DNA of 64,000 nt from DRKI01 sp011051875 (GTDB lineage Bacteria > Desulfobacterota > Desulfobulbia > Desulfobulbales > Desulfobulbaceae). Each line of letters begins with the position of its first letter. The first letter of the stretch is position 1. Position numbers and translations under genes: made by a program. This document shows positions 37,775-46,830 of the stretch, piece by piece. The stretch is from positions 1 to 64,000 of the forward strand of contig JALXDL010000052.1 of the NCBI GenBank assembly GCA_026990385.1, given 5' to 3'. Below the pieces are notes generated by a model. The model saw nothing but the letters and a program-made list of their open reading frames with translations. It did no database searches and was not told where the DNA came from.

Positions 37775-39506
37775 CGCACACTCCACAGCGGCGGCACCTG
37801 GCGGTATCACAGGGTGTGGTCTTTTTTTCCTGCATGGCCTTCTGATATTCCTGCCAGAGATAGCCGGGCCGGATGCCGTGGTCCAGGATCTCCCAGCACA
37901 TCCGTTCATCACGCTGCCTGGGCCTGACCGCGTACTGCCAGCTGTCGAGAGCATGTTCGCGCATGGCCCGGCGAAACGACCTGCCGGCGCCCATGGCCAG
38001 GAGCACGGGCGCCAGCCGCCGGTCTCCGCGGGAGAAGACCGCCTGTTGCAGGACCCGTTCCGGCCGGTCGACCCTGATCCGCAGGTTGGCGACCTGTTTC
38101 AGCCCTCTCCGAAGGTACCTGATTTTTTCCTTGAGCGCCAGCAGGGAACGGCTGCAGTCCCGGTCCGCCATGGCCGCCCCGGCCTCGAGACCGCCGTAGG
38201 AGACGTACTGGAACGGTGTCCAGGGCTTGGGGACGAAACTGTTCACCGACAGGGTGATCGCGGTGACCCGGCCCCGGGCCCGGCCCACGGGCAGGATCAG
38301 GGCGCGCAGGGAATGGACCAGGCCGATCAGTTCATCGAGATCCTGCTCGGTCTCGGTGGGCAGGCCGAGCATCACGTAGAGTTTCAGATGGACGATGCCG
38401 GCCTCGGCCAGGGCCAGGGCGGCGTCCAGCAGGTCACGCTCGGTGAGCCCCTTGTTGATGACCCGCCGCAGCCGCTCGGAGCAGCCGTCCGGGGCGATGG
38501 CCACGCTCTTCAGGTTCGACGCCGCAAGCAGGGACAGGAGACGATCCGAGATGCGGTCGGCGCGGAGTGAAGAGAAGGAGAGCGAACAGTTGTTTTCCTG
38601 GAGATAGGCCGCGATCCGGTCCAGGGTGGCGGACTCGGCCATCTCCATGCCGAGCAGACCCACCCGGTCGACCCGGTCCGGCCGCCGGGCCAGGGCGGCC
38701 AGGATGGCATCACCGCTCCAGAGCCGCGGCGGCCGGTAGATGTATCCGGCGGCACAGAAGCGGCAGCCGCGGCTGCAGCCGCGGCCCAGCTCGGTCATGT
38801 ACATGCCCAGCTCCGCCTCGGGCGAGAGCTGCATGGAGTGGGCGGCCACCCGGGTGCGGGCCAGGACCACCTTTTCCACCCGGGCGGGAACACCCGGCGG
38901 ATGGTCAATGGCGGTGACCACCCCGGTATCGGAAAAGGTAAACCGGTAGAGCTGGGGCACGTAGCAGCCCGGCCGGCCGGCCAGTTCGCGGTGTATGTCC
39001 GGGCGCGCCATGGCCGTCACCATGGCGGCCAGGTCACGAACCAGCCCGGCCAGGACAGGCTCGGCCTCGCCGATCACCATCAGGTCGGCAAAGGGCGCCA
39101 GGGGTTCGGGATTCATGAAGACCGCCACCCCGCCCAGGACCACGAGCGGTGCGCCCGGGCCGATCCGTTGCGGACGATCGGCGACACAGGGCCCGATGCC
39201 ACCGGCGGCCAGCATGCCGGCGAGCCGGAAAAAATCATGCTCAAAACTGATGGAGCCGAGCACCAGGGGAAAGTCGGCCAGGGGACGGCCCGATTCCAGG
39301 GAGCGGAGCGGACCGGGTGACCGGGGATAGACAAACCGCTCGCAGACCACGGAGTCGCACTCGTTGAGCAGGGTGTAGACCAGCTGGAATCCCAGGTTGG
39401 AGACCGCGAGCGGATAGGTGTTTGGATAGATGAGGGCGACGGGAAACCGGCCCTTCCACCTCTTGCGGATCGTGCCGGTTTCCCCGGTCAGGAGTGATGC
39501 GGGCAA
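37761..39506 (-). CDS. B12-binding radical SAM protein (TIGR03960-like)
   Basis: A 581-residue protein. The N-terminal part (FPVALIYPNTYPLAVSNLGFQLVY) is a cobalamin-binding-type domain. The radical SAM cluster motif is GRGCSRGCRFCAAG (C-x3-C-x2-C) near residue 250. The C-terminus has a cysteine-rich tail (CDTARCRRCGVCDA). Related proteins of this type occur next to a TIGR03936 partner and are linked to tRNA or ribosome-associated modification in some lineages, but the substrate is not settled. The start is a TTG nine bases after the ftsZ stop. No better start fits the conserved N-terminus. Confidence 0.82.
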   Translation of the reverse strand: MPASLLTGETGTIRKRWKGRFPVALIYPNTYPLAVSNLGFQLVYTLLNECDSVVCERFVYPRSPGPLRSLESGRPLADFPLVLGSISFEHDFFRLAGMLAAGGIGPCVADRPQRIGPGAPLVVLGGVAVFMNPEPLAPFADLMVIGEAEPVLAGLVRDLAAMVTAMARPDIHRELAGRPGCYVPQLYRFTFSDTGVVTAIDHPPGVPARVEKVVLARTRVAAHSMQLSPEAELGMYMTELGRGCSRGCRFCAAGYIYRPPRLWSGDAILAALARRPDRVDRVGLLGMEMAESATLDRIAAYLQENNCSLSFSSLRADRISDRLLSLLAASNLKSVAIAPDGCSERLRRVINKGLTERDLLDAALALAEAGIVHLKLYVMLGLPTETEQDLDELIGLVHSLRALILPVGRARGRVTAITLSVNSFVPKPWTPFQYVSYGGLEAGAAMADRDCSRSLLALKEKIRYLRRGLKQVANLRIRVDRPERVLQQAVFSRGDRRLAPVLLAMGAGRSFRRAMREHALDSWQYAVRPRQRDERMCWEILDHGIRPGYLWQEYQKAMQEKKTTPCDTARCRRCGVCDADA

Positions 39507-39515
39507 CAGCTCTGG

Positions 39516-40721
39516 TTAATTGGCCTTTTTCCTCAGGTAGGCCGGCTCGTCGTAATCGTCCTGCTCATGGTCGTCGAAGATCGGCTTGGGCATGGGCCGC
39601 AGGCCGGCCGGCGCCGCGTTGGGCTTGGCCATGCTCACCGGCCGGCTCTCGACCTGGGGTGGTTCCTCGGCCAGCTTGCCGGAGGGCGACTGTCCGGATT
39701 CCTCCCTGGCCGCCGGCGTGGAGTGGACCATGTCGATCTGGTTGATGGTCTCCGATTCCTCGATACTGGAGATACCGGTGGCGATCACCGTCACCCGCAG
39801 CTCGTCACCCAGGGACTCGTCGAACAGGGCGCCGATGATGATATTGGCGTCGTCGTGGGCCTTGTCCTGGATCAGGGCCGAGGCCTCCATGAACTCGGCC
39901 ATGGTCAGGGTCTCCTGGGCCGCGGAGATATTGATCAGGATACCGCGGGCGCCGTCGATACCCACGTCCTCGAGGAGCTGGTTGTCGATGGCGCGCTTGG
40001 CCGCCTCGCTGGCCCGGTTCTCGCCCGAAGCCGCACCGGTGCCCATGATGGCGGGCCCCACCTCCTTCATCACGGTCTTGAGATCGGCAAAGTCGACATT
40101 GATGTGGCCGGGCAGATTGATCAGGTCGGTGATCCCCTTCACCGCCTGCAGCAGCACGTGGTCCACCATCTTCATCATGTCGACCAGGGTGGAATTCTTC
40201 TGCATCAGGCTCAGCAGCCGGTCGTTGGGCACCGTGATGATGGTGTCGGCATACTCCTTGAGCTTCTCCCATCCCTCTTCGGCGTTGCGCATCCGCCGCT
40301 TTGCCTCGAAGTAGAAGGGCTTGGTGACAACGGCCACGGTGAGCGCCCCCGATTCCTTGGAAAGCTTGGCGATGATCGGCGCCGCCCCCGTACCGGTACC
40401 GCCGCCGAGCCCGGCGGTGATGAAGACCATGTCAGCGCCCTTGAGCGCATTCTTCAGGTCATCGTAGCTCTCCAGGGCGGATTCGCGGCCCATCTGCGGG
40501 TCCGCGCCAGCACCCATCCCCTTGGTGATGCCCGGTCCGAGCTGCAGGCGGATATCGGCGCGTGACTTGTCCAGGGCCTGCAGGTCGGTATTGGCGACAA
40601 TGAACTCGACCCCCGAGAGCCGGTTTTCCACCATGGTGTTGATGGCGTTGCCACCTCCACCACCAACCCCGATCACCTTGATAACAGCAACAGATTCTTC
40701 TTCCGCCATTCTAAACGGCAT
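39516..40721 (-). CDS. ftsZ: Cell-division GTPase FtsZ
   Basis: A 401-residue tubulin homologue that forms the Z-ring. It has IGVGGGGGNA near residue 17, the tubulin signature GGGTGTGAAP near 108, and the NxDxxD T7 loop in NVDFADLKTV near 208. The C-terminal linker ends in the conserved grappling-hook peptide PAYLRKK preceded by IFDDHEQDDYDE. It is the last classical dcw gene here, 108 bases from ftsA. Confidence 0.98.
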   Translation of the reverse strand: MPFRMAEEESVAVIKVIGVGGGGGNAINTMVENRLSGVEFIVANTDLQALDKSRADIRLQLGPGITKGMGAGADPQMGRESALESYDDLKNALKGADMVFITAGLGGGTGTGAAPIIAKLSKESGALTVAVVTKPFYFEAKRRMRNAEEGWEKLKEYADTIITVPNDRLLSLMQKNSTLVDMMKMVDHVLLQAVKGITDLINLPGHINVDFADLKTVMKEVGPAIMGTGAASGENRASEAAKRAIDNQLLEDVGIDGARGILINISAAQETLTMAEFMEASALIQDKAHDDANIIIGALFDESLGDELRVTVIATGISSIEESETINQIDMVHSTPAAREESGQSPSGKLAEEPPQVESRPVSMAKPNAAPAGLRPMPKPIFDDHEQDDYDEPAYLRKKAN

Positions 40722-40829
40722 GACTTTCCCCCAAGCTCTGTGTTCCCTGTTCTTTCCCTTTTTTATATACCATCAACCCGTCTGATACAGAAGCACTTTC
40801 CTCGGCAGCCGGTACGAGGTCCTGCCCTG

Positions 40830-42053
40830 TCAGACGATATTACGCACCCAGTTTTTCAGCTTGTCCACCACGCCGCCGCGTTCCCTCCTGGTGCGGCCGC
40901 TGTTGCGGACGCCGTAGAGCACCAGGCCGACTGCCGTGGTGCACCTCGGTGACTGCACGTCCTCGACCCGGCCTGAGATACCCTGCGGATAGGCGATCCG
41001 CACCGGCATGTCGAACACCTGCTCCGCCATCTCGACGATATTGGCCAGCAGGGCGGTGCCGCCGGTGATGACCACGCCGGCATTGATCCGGTTGCGATAG
41101 CCGGAGGCGCAGATGTTCTGGTTGACCAGTTGCAAGATCTCTTCCATCCTGGCCTCGAGGATCTCCACCATCACCCGCTGCGAGACCTTGCGTGGCTTGC
41201 GGTCGCCCACGGTGGGCACCTCGATGATGTGATTGTCCTTGACCATGGCGGAAAGGGCGCCGCCATACATGTACTTGAGTTCCTCGGCCTCCTGGAGCGG
41301 AGTGCGCAGGCCCACTGACAGGTCACTGGTCAGGTTGTTGCCGCCCAGCGCCAGTTCCCAGGTATGCTTGATGGTCCCGTTGCAGAAGATGGCCAGATCC
41401 GTGGTGCCGCCGCCGATGTCGAGCAGGAGCACGCCCAGCTCCATCTCGTCGCGTCCGAGCACGCAGTGGGAGGAGGCCACCGACTCGAGCACGATCTCGG
41501 ACACGGCGAGCCCTGCCCGGTTGCAGCTGGTGACCAGGTTGTGCAGGGCGGTGTTGTCGGCGGTCACGATATGGACATTGGTCACCAGGCGGACCCCGGC
41601 CATACCCAGCGGGTTCTGGATCCCGGTGTGATCATCGACCATGTACTCCTGGGGCAGGACGTGGATGATCTGCTGGTTGTCGGAGATCTTGACCGTCTGC
41701 GCCGCCTGGATCACGGCCTCGATGTCCTTTTCCTTGATCTCCTGGTTGTTGATGGCGATGATGCCCGGCGAATTGAACCCCTTGATATGGTTTCCGGCAA
41801 TGCCCACGTAGACTGTCTCGATATCGCAACCCGCCATGTCGGAGGCATCCTCCACCGCCTGGCGGATGGCCCGGACCGTGGCCTCGATGTTGACCACCAC
41901 GCCCTTCTTCATTCCCGAGGAGGCGGCGGTGCCCACCCCGATGATATCAACCCGGTCCTCGAAGACCTCGCCGATGACCACGCAGATCTTGGTGGTGCCG
42001 ATATCAAGCCCGGCGACCAGTTCGCCGGGTTCCTGAAACTCCTTTTCTTCCAT
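40830..42053 (-). CDS. ftsA: Cell-division actin homologue FtsA
   Basis: A 407-residue membrane-associated ATPase that tethers FtsZ. The phosphate-1 loop is VAGLDIGTTKICVVIGE, phosphate-2 is LLLDIGGGTTDLAIF, and the adenosine motif is VVITGGTALLANI. The C-terminus is the amphipathic membrane-targeting helix (DKLKNWVRNIV). ATG at 42053 is chosen over the GTG at 42062. Confidence 0.97.
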   Translation of the reverse strand: MEEKEFQEPGELVAGLDIGTTKICVVIGEVFEDRVDIIGVGTAASSGMKKGVVVNIEATVRAIRQAVEDASDMAGCDIETVYVGIAGNHIKGFNSPGIIAINNQEIKEKDIEAVIQAAQTVKISDNQQIIHVLPQEYMVDDHTGIQNPLGMAGVRLVTNVHIVTADNTALHNLVTSCNRAGLAVSEIVLESVASSHCVLGRDEMELGVLLLDIGGGTTDLAIFCNGTIKHTWELALGGNNLTSDLSVGLRTPLQEAEELKYMYGGALSAMVKDNHIIEVPTVGDRKPRKVSQRVMVEILEARMEEILQLVNQNICASGYRNRINAGVVITGGTALLANIVEMAEQVFDMPVRIAYPQGISGRVEDVQSPRCTTAVGLVLYGVRNSGRTRRERGGVVDKLKNWVRNIV

Positions 42054-42108
42054 TCTTCTCACCCGTTATGGTGTCACTCGCCACAGGTTCCCCGATTCCA
42101 CCGGCGCC

Positions 42109-43032
42109 TCACGGCGCAATCCTCGCCACCAGGACCCTGTTTTCCATGTAATCCATGTCGATCTTCCTGATGCCGTCGATCCTGTCCTTCCGGTAGAGCC
42201 GCTCGAGGATCCGCACCAGCCGATAGAACTTCTTCCTGATCCCCTCCCGGCCGAAATAGATGGGAAAGGGCCGGTCCACCAGGTAGAGGATCAGGCTCCC
42301 GTCCCGGCTGACATGGATCTCGGAGATCGCCTGCACCGGGAGGATGGGATTGCCGCGGGCCGCCAGCAGGAGCAGCCGGACCGCCTCATGGAGCGGAGAA
42401 CCCTCGGCAATCCGATCCTCCGGCGCCATGCCGGGATCCGACGACAGGACCGGGTAATCCATGTCCTGCCCCGGCCGGACCGGAGCGAAGATCTCGCCCT
42501 GGCGGTCAACATAGAACAGACCTCCTGCTGCATCGCCGGTCCGCCGCAAAATGGCCAGGGGCCTGTACTCGCGGACCCGGACCAGGACCGTGGAGGGCCA
42601 CTGCCGCCGCACCGTGGCCGACCTGATCCAGGGGTTGGTGCAAATGCGCCGGCAGGCACGCTCCGTATCCAGGGTGAGCAGGTTCATGCCCTGTTCCAGG
42701 CCGGCCACCCCGAGAATCGCACTGGTGCGGACCACGCGGTTGCCCTGGACCGTGACCCCGGTAAGACGGAAGACCTCGGAACGGGCCAGCAGTCGCCAGC
42801 CGCCCCATACCGCTGTGCCTGCAAGAACCGTCAGCAGCAGGAGAACCGCCATGCTGCGGGATATACGGCGAAAGAACCATTCCCGCTGCACGTGGGTCAC
42901 CGTGGCCTGGCGTGGCGGCGGCGCCGGCCGGCGACCGGTGACAAAGCGGTTTTTCAGGCCGGATACCAGTCGCCTGATCACTCCCTTCTTCCGCTCCGGA
43001 CCGCCACCGTACCTGGACCTGTATAGCGACAT
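42109..43032 (-). CDS. ftsQ: Cell-division protein FtsQ
   Basis: A 307-residue bitopic protein. A basic cytoplasmic N-terminus is followed by one membrane helix (about 60-80, MAVLLLLTVLAGTAVWGGW), a POTRA domain starting at VFRLTGVTVQGNRVV, and the FtsQ beta domain (SATVRRQWPSTVLVRVREYRPLA). It scaffolds FtsL/FtsB and the septal synthase. Gaps are 55 bases to ftsA and 87 to murB; the usual ddl is absent. Confidence 0.93.
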   Translation of the reverse strand: MSLYRSRYGGGPERKKGVIRRLVSGLKNRFVTGRRPAPPPRQATVTHVQREWFFRRISRSMAVLLLLTVLAGTAVWGGWRLLARSEVFRLTGVTVQGNRVVRTSAILGVAGLEQGMNLLTLDTERACRRICTNPWIRSATVRRQWPSTVLVRVREYRPLAILRRTGDAAGGLFYVDRQGEIFAPVRPGQDMDYPVLSSDPGMAPEDRIAEGSPLHEAVRLLLLAARGNPILPVQAISEIHVSRDGSLILYLVDRPFPIYFGREGIRKKFYRLVRILERLYRKDRIDGIRKIDMDYMENRVLVARIAP

Positions 43033-43119
43033 TTCGGCCTCTCACGCCCCCTGGCTCACAGTCATGTTTCTCCCCTTCCGCCCGCATCCGCCGGTTCAGG
43101 GCCGCCCCTGCCACCTGCC

Positions 43120-44055
43120 TCAGAAAATACACACCTCCGGTTCCAGGCGGATACCCGAATCCCGATACACCCGTTCCTGGACCTCGACCATCAGGGCGGC
43201 GATGTCATCGGCTGTCGCCCTGCCGGTGTTGACGATGAAGTTGGCATGCCTGGGCGAAACCATGGCATCACCCCTGGTGAGCCCCTTCAGGCCCGCCGCC
43301 TCGATCAGCCGCCCGGCATAGTCGCCTGCCGGGTTCTTGAAAAACGATCCCGCGGAACCGACACCGGCCGGCTGCTTCTCCCGCCGCCGGGCCAGGTAGC
43401 CACGGCAGCGGGCCACGATCTCCGCCTGCCTGCCCCGCTCAAGACCGAACCAGGCAGTGACAATAATCATCCGGTCCGGATCCTGGCCGTCCAGCTCCAG
43501 GCGGCGATAGGAAAACCGCAACTCCGCAGCCTCCAGGCGGCGCAACCCGCCCTCGCCGTCCAGCACCTGCAGGGCCTGCAGCCGCTCGCCCATGGCCTGC
43601 CCCCAGGCGCCGGCATTCATGCGGACTCCGCCACCGACGCTGCCGGGAATACCGGCCAGGAATTCGAGACCGCTCAGGCTGTGGGCCGTGCACCAGGCCA
43701 GCAGCCGGGCCATGGAACACCCGCCCCCCGCCCGGACCGTCACCGGGCCGGGACCGGTACAGTCCGGTTCGTGCCCGCGGGCCACCCCGGCCAGTGCATC
43801 CTGCAGCCGGACGATGACCCCGGCAAACCCCTGTTCCGAAACCAGGATGTTGGAGCCGCGGCCGATGATCCGCCAGGCCACGTCATTGGTGCGCAGCCAG
43901 CGGACCAGGGCCTGCAGGCACTCCACCGTATCCACGTCGGCCAGGGCCTCGGCCCGGCCGCCGGCGCGAAAGGTCGAATACTCGGCCATGGACACATCCC
44001 AGCGCACGCGGTCGCCAAGCAGCTCGTTCAGTTCCCTTTTCTGCCGCCGGTTCAT
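43120..44055 (-). CDS. murB: UDP-N-acetylenolpyruvoylglucosamine reductase MurB
   Basis: A 311-residue FAD enzyme producing UDP-MurNAc. It has the FAD motifs IIGRGSNILVSE and IPGSVGGGVRMNAGAWG, the catalytic-Ser region GSAGSFFKNP, and ends with a conserved Glu (EPEVCIF). Short type without extra loop. The start overlaps the murC stop by four bases (ATGA). Confidence 0.97.
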   Translation of the reverse strand: MNRRQKRELNELLGDRVRWDVSMAEYSTFRAGGRAEALADVDTVECLQALVRWLRTNDVAWRIIGRGSNILVSEQGFAGVIVRLQDALAGVARGHEPDCTGPGPVTVRAGGGCSMARLLAWCTAHSLSGLEFLAGIPGSVGGGVRMNAGAWGQAMGERLQALQVLDGEGGLRRLEAAELRFSYRRLELDGQDPDRMIIVTAWFGLERGRQAEIVARCRGYLARRREKQPAGVGSAGSFFKNPAGDYAGRLIEAAGLKGLTRGDAMVSPRHANFIVNTGRATADDIAALMVEVQERVYRDSGIRLEPEVCIF

Positions 44056-45467
44056 GACACGTCGTTCCCCCTCTCCTGCCGCCCTTCCCGGACCGCCAGC
44101 AGCTCCAGGACCTGTTCGCCCACGCGGACGATATTACCCGCGCCCAGGGTGAGCAGCAGGTCACCCTCCCGCAGGATCGACAGCAGCTCTCCGGGCAGCT
44201 CCTCCAGGGCGGGTACCAGGGAGACCCGGCGCTGGCCGTGCCGCCGGATCGCCTCGAGCAGGGCCTGGCTGTCTACCCCCTCGATGGGCGCCTCACTGGC
44301 GGCATAGATATCGGTCAGGACCAGGACATCGGCGCGGTGGAAGGCGATGGCGAACTCGTCGAACAGGGCCCTGGTCCGGGTGTAGCGATGGGGCTGAAAG
44401 GCGACGACCAGGCGGCGGTCGGGCCAGCCCTCGCGGATTGCGTCCAGGGTCACCCGGATCTCGGTGGGGTGGTGGCCATAGTCGTCCACCACCAGCACAC
44501 CGCCCTGCTCGCCCTTGACCTGCAGCCGCCGCTGCACGCCGCCAAACGCCTGCAACGCACCGGCGATGACCGCAAAATCGATCTCCAGCTCCAGCCCGAC
44601 CGCAACCGCGGCCAGGCTGTTGTAGATGATGTGACGGCCGGGCCTGTTCAGCCGGATCCGGCCCAGCTCGCCCTCCCGGCCGCGGACCGTGAACCCGCTG
44701 CCGCCGCTGCCCGTGCTGATGCGCGTGGCCTGGAGATCGGCCTGTTCGGTGAGGCCGTAGGTGATGATCCGCCTCCGGATACGCGGCAGGAGCTGGGCGA
44801 TGTTGGGGTCATCAAAACAGAGGATGGCTGCACCGTAGAAGGGCAGCCGGTCGATGAAGCGGAGAAACATCTCCTTGATATGGTCCAGGTCCCGGTAATA
44901 ATCCAGGTGTTCGCGGTCGATGTTGGTCACCACCTCGATCACCGGCGACAGCTTGAGAAAGGAACCATCGCTTTCGTCGGCCTCGGCCACCAGGAACTCG
45001 CCCTCGCCCAGGCGGGCGTTGTTGCCGCCCAGGCTGTCCACCTTGCCGCCGACCACCACGGTCGGATCCAGGCCGGCCTCGGCCAGCACGGCCGCCACCA
45101 TGGAGGTGGTGGAGGTCTTGCCGTGGCTGCCGGCAACGGCGATGCCGTACTTCTTGAGCCGCATGAGCTCGGCCAGCATCTCGGCCCGCTGAATCACGGG
45201 CACATGGTTGGCCATGGCCGCGGCGACCTCGGGATTGTCAGCCGGAATGGCCGACGAGGTCACCACCACGTCCGCCCCCTCGACCCACTGCGCCGCGTGG
45301 CCCTGGTGCACCACCGCGCCCAGGGACTCGAGATGGCGGGTGATATCGGAACGGCTCAGGTCCGATCCCGTGACCCGGTAGCCCAGGTTCAGCAGCAGTT
45401 CAGCTATGCCCGACATACCGATGCCGCCGATGCCCACGAAATGTATCTGCTTGGTCTTGTTATACAT
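44052..45467 (-). CDS. murC: UDP-N-acetylmuramate-L-alanine ligase MurC
   Basis: A 471-residue ATP-dependent ligase that adds L-Ala. The N-terminal Rossmann motif is HFVGIGGIGMSGIAE, the ATP loop is VAGSHGKTSTTSM, and VVDDYGHHPTEI lies in the C-terminal domain. ATG at 45467 matches the family start; upstream codons belong to murG in another frame. Confidence 0.97.
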   Translation of the reverse strand: MYNKTKQIHFVGIGGIGMSGIAELLLNLGYRVTGSDLSRSDITRHLESLGAVVHQGHAAQWVEGADVVVTSSAIPADNPEVAAAMANHVPVIQRAEMLAELMRLKKYGIAVAGSHGKTSTTSMVAAVLAEAGLDPTVVVGGKVDSLGGNNARLGEGEFLVAEADESDGSFLKLSPVIEVVTNIDREHLDYYRDLDHIKEMFLRFIDRLPFYGAAILCFDDPNIAQLLPRIRRRIITYGLTEQADLQATRISTGSGGSGFTVRGREGELGRIRLNRPGRHIIYNSLAAVAVGLELEIDFAVIAGALQAFGGVQRRLQVKGEQGGVLVVDDYGHHPTEIRVTLDAIREGWPDRRLVVAFQPHRYTRTRALFDEFAIAFHRADVLVLTDIYAASEAPIEGVDSQALLEAIRRHGQRRVSLVPALEELPGELLSILREGDLLLTLGAGNIVRVGEQVLELLAVREGRQERGNDVS

Positions 45468-45520
45468 TGACTGATATTTTCCCGGATGCGCGCCGGATGG
45501 CCATCTCCTGCCCGGACCTC

Positions 45521-46618
45521 CTACCGGCGCCGGCCACGGGCGGCAACCAGCTCCAGGCACTCGTCGATGATCCGTTCCGTGGCCTCCGGCCGGCCCAGCG
45601 CCCGTATCCCGGCCCCCATGCCCTGAAGATTCTGATCATTATACAGGAGAGTGGTTATCTCTTCAGCCAGAATATTTCCATTGAGTAAAGATTCCCGCAA
45701 CAGGATCGCGCCGCCGCCCTCCACGTAATAGCGGGCATTGCTCTCCTGGTGGTTGTCGGCGGCATGGGGATAGGGGATCAGCACGGCCGGCAGCCCCATG
45801 ACCGCCAGCTCGGCCAGGGTGGTTGCCCCGGCCCTGGAGACCACCAGGTCGGCCTGCCGGTAGATCGCGGCCATGTCCCTGAAAAAATCACCTGTCTCCG
45901 CCACAACTCCCATCTCTCCGTAGGCCCGGCGCACCTCTTCCAGGTCACGGCCGCCGGTCTGGTGGATGACGCGGAACGTGCCGCCTTCCGCCTGCATCCG
46001 CCGCACCGCCTCCACCACCAGGGTATTGACCCGGTGCGCCCCCTGGCTGCCACCCAGGACCAGCAGGGTCGGCGGCCGGCCGGCCGGCCGCGGTCCGCGC
46101 CGGTCGGCCGCGGCCAGGATCTCCCTGCGGACCGGGTTGCCGGTCATCCTGGTGCGCGCCTCGGGAAACGGCGGCATGCAGGGCAGGGAGATGAAAATCC
46201 GGTCGGCAAGCCGGCCGGCGAGCCGGTTGGCCAGGCCGGGCACCGAGTTCTGTTCATGGATGCAGACCGGGATCTTCTGCAGTTTCGCGGCCAGAAGCAC
46301 CGGCCCGGTCACGTACCCGCCGACCCCGAAGACAAGATCGGGGCGGAATCCGGCCAGGATCCGCATGGCCCGGAGCACGGCAAGGGGCAGCAATCCCAGG
46401 GCACGCAAACGGGAAACGGCCCCCATCCCCTTGAGGCCCGCGCTCCTAATGGCATCCTGGCGGAAACCCAGCCCCTTCAGGCCGATCCTGTCCACCTGCC
46501 TGTTGGTGCCGATGAACAGTATCTCCGTCCCCTGCACCCGGTCCCGCATGCCGCAGGCAACCGCGATTCCGGGAAACAGGTGGCCGCCGGTGCCGCCGCC
46601 GGTGACGATCAGGCGCAC
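45521..46618 (-). CDS. murG: Lipid II synthase glycosyltransferase MurG
   Basis: A 365-residue peripheral membrane GT-B enzyme that adds GlcNAc to lipid I. Motifs: VTGGGTGGHLFPGIAVA, GVGGYVTGPVLLAA, VLGGSQGAHRVN and VVSRAGATTLAELAVMGLPAVLIPYP. The start is a GTG that overlaps the end of the small CxxC gene by 10 bases. In most bacteria ftsW immediately precedes murG; here it does not. Confidence 0.97.
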   Translation of the reverse strand: MRLIVTGGGTGGHLFPGIAVACGMRDRVQGTEILFIGTNRQVDRIGLKGLGFRQDAIRSAGLKGMGAVSRLRALGLLPLAVLRAMRILAGFRPDLVFGVGGYVTGPVLLAAKLQKIPVCIHEQNSVPGLANRLAGRLADRIFISLPCMPPFPEARTRMTGNPVRREILAAADRRGPRPAGRPPTLLVLGGSQGAHRVNTLVVEAVRRMQAEGGTFRVIHQTGGRDLEEVRRAYGEMGVVAETGDFFRDMAAIYRQADLVVSRAGATTLAELAVMGLPAVLIPYPHAADNHQESNARYYVEGGGAILLRESLLNGNILAEEITTLLYNDQNLQGMGAGIRALGRPEATERIIDECLELVAARGRRR

Positions 46619-46830
46619 AGTGCTCCCACCAGCATGGGACAGGACTGGCTGGCCACGGCTGTCCGGATCAGCCGCTCCTTCCTGACAAACTCGTCCAGGG
46701 CCGCCATGGCCTCGGAAAAGCAGTCCGGGCAGTAGCCGTGCGTTACCCGTTCGTCCGCCGGCAGCGCATCGGCCATGGACCAGCGGTCACCATTCTGTAC
46801 CCGATGGCAGACACAACATACCTTGGTCAT
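46609..46830 (-). CDS. Small CxxC zinc-ribbon-like protein between murD and murG
   Basis: A 73-residue protein with two Cys pairs, KVCCVC (about 4-7) and GYCPDC (about 34-37), likely a metal site. The central DERVTHGYCPDCF is the most protein-like part. A gaggaggg site precedes two adjacent ATGs (46833 overlapping the murD TGA, and 46830); 46830 is used for spacing. The gene occupies exactly the usual ftsW slot, overlapping murD and murG at its ends, so it is co-translated with them. Function unknown. Confidence 0.72.
   Translation of the reverse strand: MTKVCCVCHRVQNGDRWSMADALPADERVTHGYCPDCFSEAMAALDEFVRKERLIRTAVASQSCPMLVGALCA

Noticed and set aside
35057..37927. 956-residue plus-strand frame
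   Set aside because: Antisense to the glycosyltransferase and kinase genes; no protein character.
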